A DNA stretch of 64,000 nt. Source: Harmothoe impar (lineage: Eukaryota > Annelida > Polychaeta > Phyllodocida > Polynoidae). Location of the stretch: the NCBI GenBank assembly GCA_947462335.1, contig OX381708.1, positions 992,001-1,056,000 on the forward strand, written 5' to 3'. Positions 54,005 through 64,000 of the stretch are shown here, in pieces (within the stretch, counting starts at the first letter, position 1; every line of letters begins with the position of its first letter). The translations under genes and the position numbers were made by a program. The notes beneath the pieces are model-generated. The model was not told the DNA's origin and ran no database searches. It worked only from the letters and a program-made list of their open reading frames with translations.

Positions 54005-54629
54005 CTCTAGGAAGACCCTAAAATTGACCGAAAGAGGGCAAAAATACAGGAATTTCTTCAAAATTGCATAAAAAAACTTAGGGTTGGCCCTGTTTTCATA
54101 GGGTTGGTCGGGTGATCTGATACAAACCTTTTTTTTTTTGGCCCAATGTAAAGTTTTATTGACTCAGGGTAAATTAACCCTGGGTAATATACACTGCCTC
54201 ATTTTGCGTTTTAAGACAATTTTGGGACATAGGGAAAAGCCTATATTTCAGTTGCTATTCAACATAGAGAAAAGGGGAAAAAAGAGATATGTAGGCAAGA
54301 CACAATATTCCTTCGAAAATTATTCAAAAACTCATTTTCTCTTTGTGATATTCGCCTGCGATCTTTAATAATTTTTTTCTCTCTTTCGCTACTATGGAAA
54401 TGTACTAGAACATTTCTATCGCCTGTAACGGGCACCCATAGGCTCCAAGGCAATAATATTTTTTGTCAAAGATAGAAATCATATTGTGAGCCAAATTTGT
54501 ACTATTTCTCTCATCTTTTACCTCTATCTTACTTGAAATACCATCTAACTTCAAAGATCTACTGCCAAACGGGGCGAAAACTGGGCATATCCTGTGGTAA
54601 CACATTTTGTCATGGACTGCAATACATAG
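54005..54629. other. no gene seen
   Basis: AT-rich flank of the retroelement with a T-tract near 54128. Confidence 0.45.
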
Positions 54630-54779
54630 ACAAATGCCAACGCCCATTGATACCCTCTCTGTTGTATTTCACGAATGGCGGCTGGGGCAGTATCCCACGA
54701 AGCTGCAGGCTGAGTGGGATGCGCTGCAGCCCCCACGAGTGAAATACATCAGAGCGGTATCAATGTAGTTGGCATTTGT
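54630..54779. mobile_element. 150-bp hairpin MITE
   Basis: Nested arms ACAAATGCC/GGCATTTGT, CATTGATACC/GGTATCAATG and TGTATTTCAC/GTGAAATACA mirror each other around a GCTGCAGGCTGAGTGGG core. Confidence 0.7.
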
Positions 54780-55059
54780 GTTTATTTTATTATTTGAAGC
54801 CATTTAATAAATGAAAAACAACTTTTTTTTTTTTTAGCCCATTGAATACGGCCACATTGTATCCAATGGGGGCATTGAATACGGCCCTTCAGTGCTAAAG
54901 CATAGGACATCTTGTATTTCAAAAAAATAAAACCCAAATGTCACAACCAAAGAGTGGCGCTACTGGTACTTCTCGTACTCCGCCAGATCTCAACGTGTGC
55001 AGAGCAAAATTGTACCACCCATATGTTCTGTGTTTATAGACAGTATTCCACTGACGTCG

Positions 55060-55144
55060 GTCGGCCGAGATTCCGTCATTCGATAAAAGTCTACAATGTT
55101 AAACTTATGGGTGAATCTCGTCCGACGACGGAATCCCGGCCGAC
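55060..55144. repeat. short palindromic element
   Basis: GTCGGCCGAGATTCCGTC at 55060-55077 mirrors 55127-55144 with one mismatch, around an AT-rich 49-bp loop. Confidence 0.55.
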
Positions 55145-55197
55145 ACGCTTTTTGATGGGGTCAAAAGGCGGTACATGACTGCAGCCTGCAACTGTCG

Positions 55198-55265
55198 CCC
55201 ACACCCACCTGCACACCCACACCCACCTGCTCTCCCACACACACCTGCTCACCCACACCCACCTG
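55198..55265. repeat. CCCACACCCACCTGC tandem repeat
   Basis: About four ~17-20 bp units. Confidence 0.75.
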
Positions 55266-56042
55266 CTGGCCTGAAATGGAATAACATCCATGTATGACAC
55301 ATTACTGTAGGGTACTTTTTAACAAGGAATTCATTTCTGATGCCAGAATTGACCAATGAATGATTATAAGGGAGTACTATATGTAAGTACATGATAAGCT
55401 ACAGATCCAGCTTGCCCTGAGTCATCTGTGAGGCCACTCACACGCTCAATCTTTGGTCTATGAAAGATTTAATGAAGATAGTCAATGTGTATCATGATTT
55501 ACCAGATTGAATTACTGTAAGACATTTACCAAGCCTGTGGCCCTCAAAGGGTTAAGTAGGATTTACATTTAACTTTTGGATGCACTAACTTCAAGCTTTG
55601 CAAATAATTATTTAAAGAAGATGGGTAATGCAGATCACGACTCACTAGATTGAGTTACTGTCAGACGTTTACCAGGGCTATAGTGTCTATAGAGTGTATA
55701 CCTTATCTCGATCTGCGCAGTAGATATTTATCACTCTACTTTGATATACTTCTCCAAATGGTACTTTCTGCAGTCACATAAAATGTCGAAATTGGATAAT
55801 GGCCTGGTCTAACTTCCCAGTATGACCCATCACATAAATCAAAGTTAAGAGTGAATGAGATCTATACAATTTACAGAAAAATACCACGACCACCACTGGG
55901 TGTAATCTAAATGTCGGTCAGCTGTGAAGTAGTCACGAGAACGTTAAACCCCATGCAATTTACTTCTGTCTGGGCTATTCCCAGTTGCCATTGTAAGGAT
56001 GAACTGAACCAGGAGCTTTTGTGTCAGAGTATAAAAGGTTAA
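55266..56042. other. no gene seen
   Basis: Two related stretches (CTCACTAGATTGA / TTTACCAGATTGA contexts near 55497 and 55645) suggest an old duplication; nothing else. Confidence 0.4.
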
Positions 56043-56190
56043 ACTATGTACTACAGGGACACCCCCCCCCTGCCTTACACTATGTACTACAGGGACACCC
56101 CCCCCCCCGCCTTACACTATGTACTACAGGGACACCCCCCCCCCCCCTTACACTATGTACTACAGGGACACCCCCCCCCCCGCCCCTCCA
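56043..56190. repeat. ~38-bp tandem repeat with poly-C
   Basis: Four copies of CTATGTACTACAGGGACA followed by C9-C12. Confidence 0.85.
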
Positions 56191-56249
56191 GGTTGTCGTA
56201 CTACTGGGAGGTATATTGTGCTATGGGCAAGAAGGGACAAACTTTTTTA

Positions 56250-56472
56250 CCCCCCCCCCCCCCTTACAGCCGAAAATCGGCTCGCGTGGGGGCCCTTTCA
56301 AGCATAGTAACGCACTGGCTTTTTGCCTCAAAACAGGTTCAATTATTTTGACCTCCCCCAAGAGGAGTCCAAATAGTTTTGCCCCTCCCCCGTCAAGGGG
56401 TCCAAATTTTTTTGCCCCCCCCCCCAAACTCACCGCCACCCCCCCTGTTGTTAAAAAATGATCACTCCCTAA
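56250..56472. mobile_element. truncated GGGAGTGGTCATTT-family MITE
   Basis: It shares AAGGGGTCCAAAT and poly-C blocks with the next element and ends AAAAAATGATCACTCCCTAAA; the left terminus is missing. Confidence 0.55.
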
Positions 56473-57104
56473 ATGAGTTTGGTTATAGTTGTATAAGGAA
56501 AGGAAAAGAAGGGGGGAAGAAAAGATACAATAACATTACCAACAGGAATATTAAAATGTAACTGAAATGCATCTCTCACGGCCTAAAGCAATGCGAGATA
56601 GGCTTCTTAAGGCTACGCGGGATATGATATGTTCATTTTGTTGCACCATCTGGAGGGACACATGAGATATGCGAGGCACTATTTTCAGTTCATTCCAGCG
56701 TGTTATAAGGGTCTGGATGGAGGTGCGCTGGTTTCAGCAACAAGCCCATGGTCCTTGGTCTGACTCTAACCCCACACAGTGACACGTTAAAGGATGGACC
56801 CACTTGGTATGCCTCTAAGGGAGGGCTCATTACCTAACAACACGGGGGACTGGTGGAGTTTTGTGTAGAGCTGCATCAACACAGTGTATAGGGCACATGA
56901 GGCCAAACTGAACCAGGTGCCTGCATATTTATGTACCTCATCATGTATTCTATTAAGTTATATACCTGATGTATTAGTACGAGAGTTTTGGTACATTTTG
57001 TTTTTGGTGAAAACATTTATCCCATGAATGCTAAGGGGATATTCAAGTATATCACCACTTTTCAGGCATTTTTCACCGCCCGCTGTGTCATGATTTTCCC
57101 TTTT
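56473..57104. other. no gene seen
   Basis: Only short frames without domain or splice support. Confidence 0.4.
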
Positions 57105-57105
57105 A

Positions 57106-57391
57106 GGGAGTGGTCATTTTTTATAACGGGGCGTGGGGATTTTTGCGCAAGCAGGTCAAAATTTCCTTGGTCCCCCCCTCAGGCAAGGTGAAATTGAGCC
57201 CGGCAGACCCCTTTGAGCTAAAGTAATGCACAGGTTCTTTTTTGCTAAAAGGGGTGCAATTCTTTTGGTCCCTCCCCCTCAAGAGGGGTCCATTTTTTTT
57301 GGTCCCCCGTTCAAGGGGTCCAAATATTTTGGTCCCCCCTCAAATCCACCCCCCCCCCCCCCACCAACATTTATAAAAAATGACCACTCCC
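57106..57391. mobile_element. 286-bp MITE, GGGAGTGGTCATTTTTTATAA termini, TTA duplication
   Basis: Left GGGAGTGGTCATTTTTTATA mirrors the right TTTATAAAAAATGACCACTC plus CC. Both sides are flanked by TTA, the target used by PIF/Harbinger elements. Poly-C and CAAGGGGTCCAAAT blocks fill the inside. Confidence 0.7.
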
Positions 57392-59470
57392 TTAGTCCTA
57401 TAGTGCATACAGTATAGCCGAATTTGTCTCTGTAATTGGGTGTAACCTTTTGGATCTGGCCTTAGTTATGAAACAAAATTGTAATCTGAAGATTCCCCTG
57501 CCCCGTACTACAATTCCGATTTTCATGAAAGGAAAGGAACAAAGAAGATGGCCACAAAGAAATGTTGGTATATGTAGTAGTTTATTTGTACAAGTATATA
57601 TGGAGCAGTAAAGGTGCCAGGGGCACTGTAACTGTAGCTGATGATCAATGGATGATGGCTGAGATGGCAACCTACATCAACAACTAAAGTGTGCACCGAC
57701 AACCACAGTAGGGTAAGGCCCGGTCAGACTAGTCGTAACATCAGGAAGATTACCACCCGAGTTTATAAACTAAAACTCAGGGACAAAAATTGTTCAGTCT
57801 GGCATAGAGCTACGGCTTGAAAAAACTTCAAAATCGTGAGATTTTCAAAATTGTAGGAGTTTTGCATGCAAGATTCTTGAAATCGTAGCTAGACGACGTG
57901 GTAGCTTTCTACGACTAGTGTGACTGGGCCTTTACATGTCTGTACCTATGTATCTATGTAACGCACTTCTGGTGAGTTACTCGCCAGTAATACTTTCATC
58001 AAAAAGCAACAAAGTCCTAGTGAGTCCCTCGCTTTGTTGGTGCTTTGTGACTTGAGGCATCATGCTGCCCGTACAGGGTTCTATGTGCAGGTATAGCCAT
58101 CTCGTGTGTGTATGTGTGTGTATTACTGTTGATATTTCTGTTATGCGTACCGCTGACATCTATCTGCAACAACCGAGTATATACAGTGGCATGTTTAACT
58201 TATATACAAGCACGATTATTGATGTCACACAAAGTTTGCTTTATACAAGAAATAATCACCGCGAGGCTTTCACAAACCAATCACCATCCTTCCTTCCAAC
58301 ACTAAGTGGTGGTTGTCATGGGTCAACTCACACACCTGGAGGGCCCTGATAAATAAAGATTGATTGTGTAACTTAAATCACAGGTGATTAAGGGCAGTTT
58401 GATATATATTGTATGGAACATTTGTGACATATGTGACACATCCCCCCATCCATACATGCCATACACTGCCTACTTTATTCATATAGTATTCTCAGATTTT
58501 TCTTCTTCTGAAAGTGACCTTTTTTAAAATGTGAATATCACCAGGAAATCTTCAGAGTACAATTTCAATTCCTTTATCGTTGGAAAGGCATTGAATGACA
58601 CCTACTAATGGTATTTGGTATTAGCAGGGGAATACAGTAGAAGAGATTGCTTTTTGCAGTTGAAATTTAGTTGACGTTTAGAGACTGAAAAATTCGCCAT
58701 TTCCGTCGTATAAGACCCACGCCCTGGGTCAACAGCACGTACAACCAACCACTGGGCTCTATCCTGTTTGTTACTGATACAAGCGACCTCTGATGATACT
58801 TGATGATACATGTCTGCTACAAGGCTGAATGCTTCCTACCATCCTGTGCCGCTGTGACTATGTAAATACCCAATCAGCAATTCATGAGACTGTAACGTGA
58901 GGCATAATAGCGATATAAACATGCATTACAATCAACATAGAGCAGGGTGTACACGTAAACACATATCTGACTTGTAGCTTGGTGAGACATTCTAACAAAG
59001 GACGATACAATCAACGTCTGTAAACATCTCAGCACAAATAAGACACATAACATTTAATGTAGATACTTCATTGCATGAATTGATTGGGAAGTTAGATATA
59101 TTGATGTTTACTTCATGACAAGAAATACAAGGTATAAATAACAGCATGCAGTATTACCTAGGTTAAGGCACGGATGCGAGGCACGGCCACGAGGCATGGC
59201 CGCAAGGGACAGCCACGAGGGTACAGCTAATGGTGTATTCCCGTTAACATCCATGATATGTGTTAGCAGATACATTGATAATGAGTGTCTATGACCGAGT
59301 ATCTTACAGTACAATTTGTAATACCTACTAATTCAGTAAAAGTATCATAGTCCCACAACCCTATAGGGGCCATTTGTCCACCCTGCCTACTAACTGGGCA
59401 GTACTGCTGTCATGCATCATCCTGATTGATTCATAGTCTTGATCTGTACTGTGAATGTGACACTATTAAC
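57392..59470. other. no supported gene
   Basis: A (GT)n-like run near 58105-58125 and a small GAGGCACGGCCACGAGG repeat near 59175-59220. If the coiled-coil gene continues, its next exon on minus may be here or beyond, but I cannot point to one. Confidence 0.4.
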
Positions 59471-59478
59471 TGACAGTA

Positions 59479-60536
59479 GTGTTGACAGTGACACTAGCTG
59501 ACGGTGGTGTTGACAGTACTGTGGATGCGACACTAGCTGACGGTGGTGTTGACAGTACTGTGGATGCGACACTAGCTGACAGTGGTGTTGACAGTACTGT
59601 GGATGCGACACTAGCTGACACTAGTGTTGACAGTACTGTGGATGCGACACTAGCTGACAGTGGTGTTGACAGTACTGTGGATGCGACACTAGCTGACAGT
59701 GGTGTTGACAGTACTGTGGATGCGACACTAGCTGACACTAGTGTTGACAGTACTGTGGATGCGACACTAGCTGACACTGGTGTTGACAGTACTGTGGATG
59801 CGACACTAGCTGACAGTGGTGTTGACAGTACTGTGGATGCGACACTAGCTGACAGTGGTGTTGACAGTACTGTGGATGCGACACTAGCTGACAGTGGTGT
59901 TGACAGTACTGTGGATGCGACACTAGCTGACAGTGGTGTTGACAGTACTGTGGATGCGACACTAGCTGACAGTGGTGTTGACAGTACTGTGGATGCGACA
60001 CTAGCTGACACTAGTGTTGACAGTACTGTGGATGCGACACTAGCTGACGGTGGTGTTGACAGTACTGTGGATGCGACACTAGCTGACAGTAGTGTTGACA
60101 GTACTGTGGATGCGACACTAGCTGACACTAGTGTTGACAGTACTGTGGATGCGACACTAGCTGACAGTGGTGTTGACAGTACTGTGGATGCGACACTAGC
60201 TGACAGTGGTGTTGACAGTACTGTGGATGCGACACTAGCTGACACTAGTGTTGACAGTACTGTGGATGCGACACTAGCTGACACTAGTGTTGACAGTACT
60301 GTGGATGCGACACTAGCTGACAGTGGTGTTGACAGTACTGTGGATGCGACACTAGCTGACAGTGGTGTTGACAGTACTGTGGATGCGACACTAGCTGACA
60401 CTAGTGTTGACAGTACTGTGGATGCGACACTAGCTGACAGTGGTGTTGACAGTACTGTGGATGCGACACTAGCTGACAGTGGTGTTGACAGTACTGTGGA
60501 TGCGACACTAGCTGACAGTGGTGTTGCGCGTGACAT
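59479..60536. repeat. 39-bp minisatellite
   Basis: About 27 near-identical units with GTTGACAGTACTGTGGATG followed by CGACACTAGCTGACA. The period is 13 codons and no frame-internal stop occurs, so both strands show 350-codon frames that are artefacts. Confidence 0.95.
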
Positions 60537-61014
60537 TATATGATGGAATGCATTGACAGTGACACTAGCGGACAGCAGTGTTGACAGTGGGACTAGCTGA
60601 CAGCGGTGTTGACAGTGACACTAGCTGACAGCTATGTTGACAGTGACACTAGCTGACACTAGTGTTGACAGTACTGTGGATGTGACACTAGTTGACAGTA
60701 GTGTTGACAGTGACACTACCTGACACTAGTGTTGACAGTACTGTGGATGTGACACTAGTTGACAGTAGTGTTGACAGTGACACTAGCTGACACTAGTGTT
60801 GACAGTACTGTGGATGTGACACTAGCTGACAGCGGTGTTGACAGTATTGTGGATGTGACACTAGCTGACGCTGGTGTTGACAGTGACACTAGCTGACACT
60901 AGTGTTGACAGTACTGTGAATGTGACACTAGCTGACAGTGGTGTTGACAGTGACACTAGCTGACACTAGTGTTGACAGTACTGTGGATGTGACACTAGCT
61001 GACAGTGGTGTTAC
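60537..61014. repeat. degenerate 39-bp/short-unit array reaching the splice donor
   Basis: Variant units with the TACTGTGGATG block sometimes missing. On minus the array begins right at the exon donor: CCCCCG|GTAACACCACTGTCAGC matches the array unit GTCAACACCACTGTCAGC. Confidence 0.85.
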
Positions 61015-61159
61015 CGGGGGCGCCCCCACTGGACAAGTTGTGGATGAGTGCAGCAATCTGCGCATGTTTCTCTAACTCAGTTTTCTGTGCGTTGAGCGTG
61101 ATGTCCTTTTCTTGGATGGCGTCTTCGTGTTTCTGACACACCACCTCGAGCGTCGTCAC
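61015..61159 (-). CDS. coiled-coil protein, exon (downstream)
   Basis: On minus the acceptor CTGCTTCAG precedes 61159 and donor GTAACA follows 61015; 145 nt, phase 0 in, phase 1 out. It encodes VTTLEVVCQKHEDAIQ.. ELEKHAQIAALIHNLSSGG, a heptad-rich helix that ends in a Gly/Pro break. Phase matches the upstream exon exactly. I do not recognise the family. The donor is non-consensus after GTAA, so the exon end is less certain than its start. Confidence 0.6.
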
Positions 61160-61269
61160 CTGAAGCAGAACAGACATGGAGCATTACGATGGAGGTTTGG
61201 TTTATTGACACACAACTTCACCCTGACAGCAAATACTTTAACTGACCAACAACATAAGATTCAACTGAC
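61160..61269. other. short unique intron segment
   Basis: Pyrimidine-rich on minus ahead of the acceptor; no other signal. Confidence 0.5.
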
Positions 61270-62735
61270 AATAGTTACCTGATGTCGTGTTAGTTCTGTA
61301 GGGGCTGTAACTATGGTTACCCGATGTCATGTTAGTTCTGTAGGGGCTGTAACTATGGTTACCTGATGTCGTGTTAGTTCTGTAGGGGCTGTAACTATGG
61401 TTACCTGATGTCACGTTAGTTCTGTAGGGGCTGTAACTATGGTTACCTGATGTCATGTTAGTTCTGTAGGGGCTGTAACTATGGTTACCTGATGTCACGT
61501 TAGTTCTGTAGGGGCTGTAACTATGGTTACCTGATGTCATGTTAGTTCTGTAGGGGCTGTAACTATGGTTACCTGATGTCATGTTAGCTCTGTAGGGGCT
61601 GTAACTATGGTTACCTGATGTCATGTTAGTTCTGTAGGGGCTGTAACTATGGTTACCCGATGTCATGTTAGTTCTGTAGGGGCTGTAACTATGGTTACCC
61701 GATGGCATGTTAGTTCTGTAGGGGCTGTAACTATGGTTACCCGATGTCATGTTAGTTCTGTAGGGGCTGTAACTATGGTTACCTGATGTCATGTTAGTTC
61801 TGTAGGGGCTGTAACTATGGTTACCTGAATGTCGTGTTAGTTCTGTAGGGGCTGTAACTATGGTTACCTGAATGTCATGTTAGTTCTGTAGGGGCTGTAA
61901 CTATGGTTACCTGAATGTCATGTTAGTTCTGTAGGGGCTGTAACTATGGTTACCCGATGTCATGTTAGTTCTGTAGGGGCTGTAACTATGGTTACCTGAT
62001 GTCGTGTTAGTTCTGTAGGGGCTGTAACTATGGTTACCCGATGTCATGTTAGTTCTGTAGGGGCTGTAACTATGGTTACCTGATGTCATGTTAGTTCTGT
62101 AGGGGCTGTAACTATGGTTACCTGATGTCATGTTAGTTCTGTAGGGGCTGTAACTATGGTTACCTGATGTCGTGTTAGTTCTGTAGGGGCTGTAACTATG
62201 GTTACCTGATGTCATGTTAGTTCTGTAGGGGCTGTAACTATGGTTACCTGATGTCATGTTAGTTCTGTAGGGGCTGTAACTATGGTTACCCGATGTCATG
62301 TTAGTTCTGTAGGGGCTGTAACTATGGTTACCCGATGTCATGTTAGTTCTGTAGGGGCTGTAACTATGGTTACCTGATGTCGTGTTAGTTCTGTAGGGGC
62401 TGTAACTATGGTTACCTGATGTCACGTTAGTTCTGTAGGGGCTGTAACTATGGTTACCTGATGTCACGTTAGTTCTGTAGGGGCTGTAACTATGGTTACC
62501 CGATGTCATGTTAGTTCTGTAGGGGCTGTAACTATGGTTACCCGATGTCATGTTAGTTCTGTAGGGGCTGTAACTATGGTTACCTGATGTCATGTTAGTT
62601 CTGTAGGGGCTGTAACTATGGTTACATGATGTCATGTTAGTTCTGTAGGGGCTGTAACTATGGTTACCTGATGTCACGTTAGTTCTGTAGGGGCTGTAAC
62701 TATGGTTACCTGATGTCATGTTAGTTCTGTACCTG
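61270..62735. repeat. 42-bp minisatellite with splice-like borders
   Basis: About 35 units. On minus each contains CCCCTACAG, a 17-nt insert (AACTAACATGACATCAG in the commonest form) and GTAACC, that is an acceptor-like and a donor-like site. The period equals 14 codons, which keeps minus-strand frames open. Confidence 0.95.
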
Positions 62736-62808
62736 GTGTTGTAGCTGTTTATGTAACTATGGTAACTAACCTGGTGTTGTAGCTGTTTATGTAACTACGG
62801 TAACTTAC
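62736..62808. repeat. duplicated copies of the coiled-coil exon donor
   Basis: On minus ACAGCTACAACACCAGGT, the exon end and donor, recurs twice more downstream with small changes and grades into the 42-bp units. Confidence 0.8.
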
Positions 62809-62948
62809 CTGGTGTTGTAGCTGTTTCTTGGCCTTCTCCATCTTACTGAGGTCCGACCTGAACCTGTCCATGGCCTTCTCGTTCTCGTCCCGCTCCTTGG
62901 TCACCTTCTTCAGTCGCTCCTCCAGCTTAGTTACGCTCTTAGTCAGCT
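62809..62948 (-). CDS. coiled-coil protein, exon (upstream)
   Basis: On minus the acceptor GTCTTACAG precedes 62948 and donor GTAAGT follows 62809; 140 nt, phase 1 in, phase 0 out. It encodes LTKSVTKLEERLKKVTKERD, then NEKAMDRFRSDLSKMEKAKK and QLQHQ, a continuous heptad coiled coil rich in Lys and Glu. It joins the 61015-61159 exon in frame. The gene extends beyond the window upstream. A myosin-like, golgin-like or centrosomal coiled-coil protein are all possible. Confidence 0.7.
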
Positions 62949-64000
62949 CTGTAAGACGCACAGACAGACATTAACTTAGTCAGCTCTGTAAGACGCACAG
63001 ACAGACATTAACTTAGTCAGCTCTGTAAGACGCACAGACAGACATTAACTTAGTCAGCTCTGTAAGACGCACAGACAGACATGAACTTAGTCAGCTCTGT
63101 AAGACGCACAGACAGACATTAACTGTAGCTGAGTCAGCTCTGTCAGACGCACAGACAGACATTAACTTAGTCAGCTTTGTAAGACGCACAGACAGACATT
63201 AACTGTAGCTGAGTCAGCTTTGTAAGACGCACAGACAGACATTAACTGTAGCTGAGTCAGCTCTGTAAGACGCACAGACAGACATTAACTTAGTCAGCTC
63301 TGTAAGACGCACAGACAGACATTAACTGTAGCTGAGTCAGCTCTGTAAGACGCACAGACAGACATTAACTTAGTCAGCTTTGTAAGACGCACAGACAGAC
63401 ATTAACTGTAGCTGAGTCAGCTCTGTAAGACGCACAGACAGACATTAACTGAGTCAGCTCTGTAAGACGCACAGACAGACATTAACTTAGTCAGCTCTGT
63501 AAGACGCACAGACAGACATTAACTTAGTCAGCTCTGTAAGACGCACAGACAGACATTAACTTAGTCAGCTTTGTAAGACGCACAGACAGACATTAACTGA
63601 GTCAGCTCTGTAAGACGCACAGACAGACATTAACTTAGTCAGCTCTGTAAGACGCACAGACAGACATTAACTGTAGCTTAGTCAGCTCTGTAAGACGCAC
63701 AGACAGACATTAACTGTAGCTTAGTCAGCTCTGTAAGACGCACAGACAGACATTAACTGTAGCTGAGTCAGCTCTGTAAGACGCACAGACAGACATTAAC
63801 TTAGTCAGCTCTGTAAGACGCACAGACAGACATTAACTGTAGCTTAGTCAGCTCTGTAAGACGCACAGACAGACATTAACTGTAGCTGAGTCAGCTCTGT
63901 AAGACGCACAGACAGACATTAACTGAGTCAGCTCTGTAAGACGCACAGACAGACATTAACTTAGTCAGCTCTGTAAGACGCACAGACAGACATTAACTGT
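62941..64000. repeat. 37/43-bp minisatellite containing the exon's splice acceptor
   Basis: About 26 units, each with AGTCAGCTCTGTAAGACGC followed by ACAGACAGACATTAACT; long units add GTAGCTG. On minus every unit holds TCTTACAG|AGCTGACT, the acceptor and first 8 bases of the exon. The array runs off the window. Confidence 0.93.

Noticed and set aside
59466..60543. 354-356 codon frames on both strands (SVASTVLSTPLSA / DSGVDSTVDATLA)
   Set aside because: Pure 39-bp tandem repeat, open on both strands, lying in an intron of the coiled-coil gene.
61238..62719. 184 and 270 codon frames of NHSYSPYRTNMTSG repeats
   Set aside because: 42-bp minisatellite read in one frame; it is intronic by the flanking splice sites.
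59479..64000. CRISPR-like regular repeat arrays
   Set aside because: Units abut directly with no unique spacers and the DNA is eukaryotic; these are minisatellites.

Overview
The window is animal genomic DNA, not bacterial. It has spliced host exons with GT..AG borders, LTR, Crypton, Penelope-like and tRNA-SINE elements, many MITEs and an extreme load of minisatellites. The mix points to an invertebrate deuterostome, most likely a lancelet (Branchiostoma): V-type Ig exons feeding a SAM-tailed receptor, an env-bearing Ty3/Gypsy element, and minisatellites that begin exactly at splice sites. The organism call is inference.

Layout. 1-3930: left-edge remnant of a Polinton/adintovirus-type DNA element (packaging ATPase, pX-like protein and a small conserved ORF, all on minus), with an Ala-rich plus-strand ORF behind a TATA box. 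4030-10288: repeats, retroelement fossils and MITEs. 10289-35693 (+): a 25-kb host gene pieced together exon by exon. It encodes three V-type Ig domains, one C-type Ig domain, a transmembrane exon, three short cytoplasmic exons (one with a YEEI motif) and a terminal SAM domain with a stop codon. Every internal junction up to the last cytoplasmic exon is phase 1. Its introns hold a 6.6-kb G-rich 27-bp minisatellite, a 20-bp minisatellite, a Crypton tyrosine-recombinase element with an internal 3-kb inverted duplication, and a palindromic foldback element. The first (leader) exon was not found.

35694-43215 holds SINE copies and MITEs but no gene I can support. 43216-54000 (-) is a complete, apparently intact env-bearing Ty3/Gypsy retroelement. 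It has 243-bp LTRs that read as identical, a 4-bp target duplication, gag, pol in the -1 frame behind a UUUAAAC slippery site, and env. 54001-59450 is MITE and low-complexity DNA. 59470-64000 (-) contains two exons of an unnamed coiled-coil gene separated and flanked by three large minisatellites.

The main theme is that minisatellite units in two unrelated host genes contain copies of the adjoining splice donor or acceptor. In the receptor gene one such array (69-bp unit) is open in the exon's own reading frame, so acceptor choice could change the length of the cytoplasmic tail. The long ORFs inside the minisatellites are repeat artefacts and are not annotated as genes.
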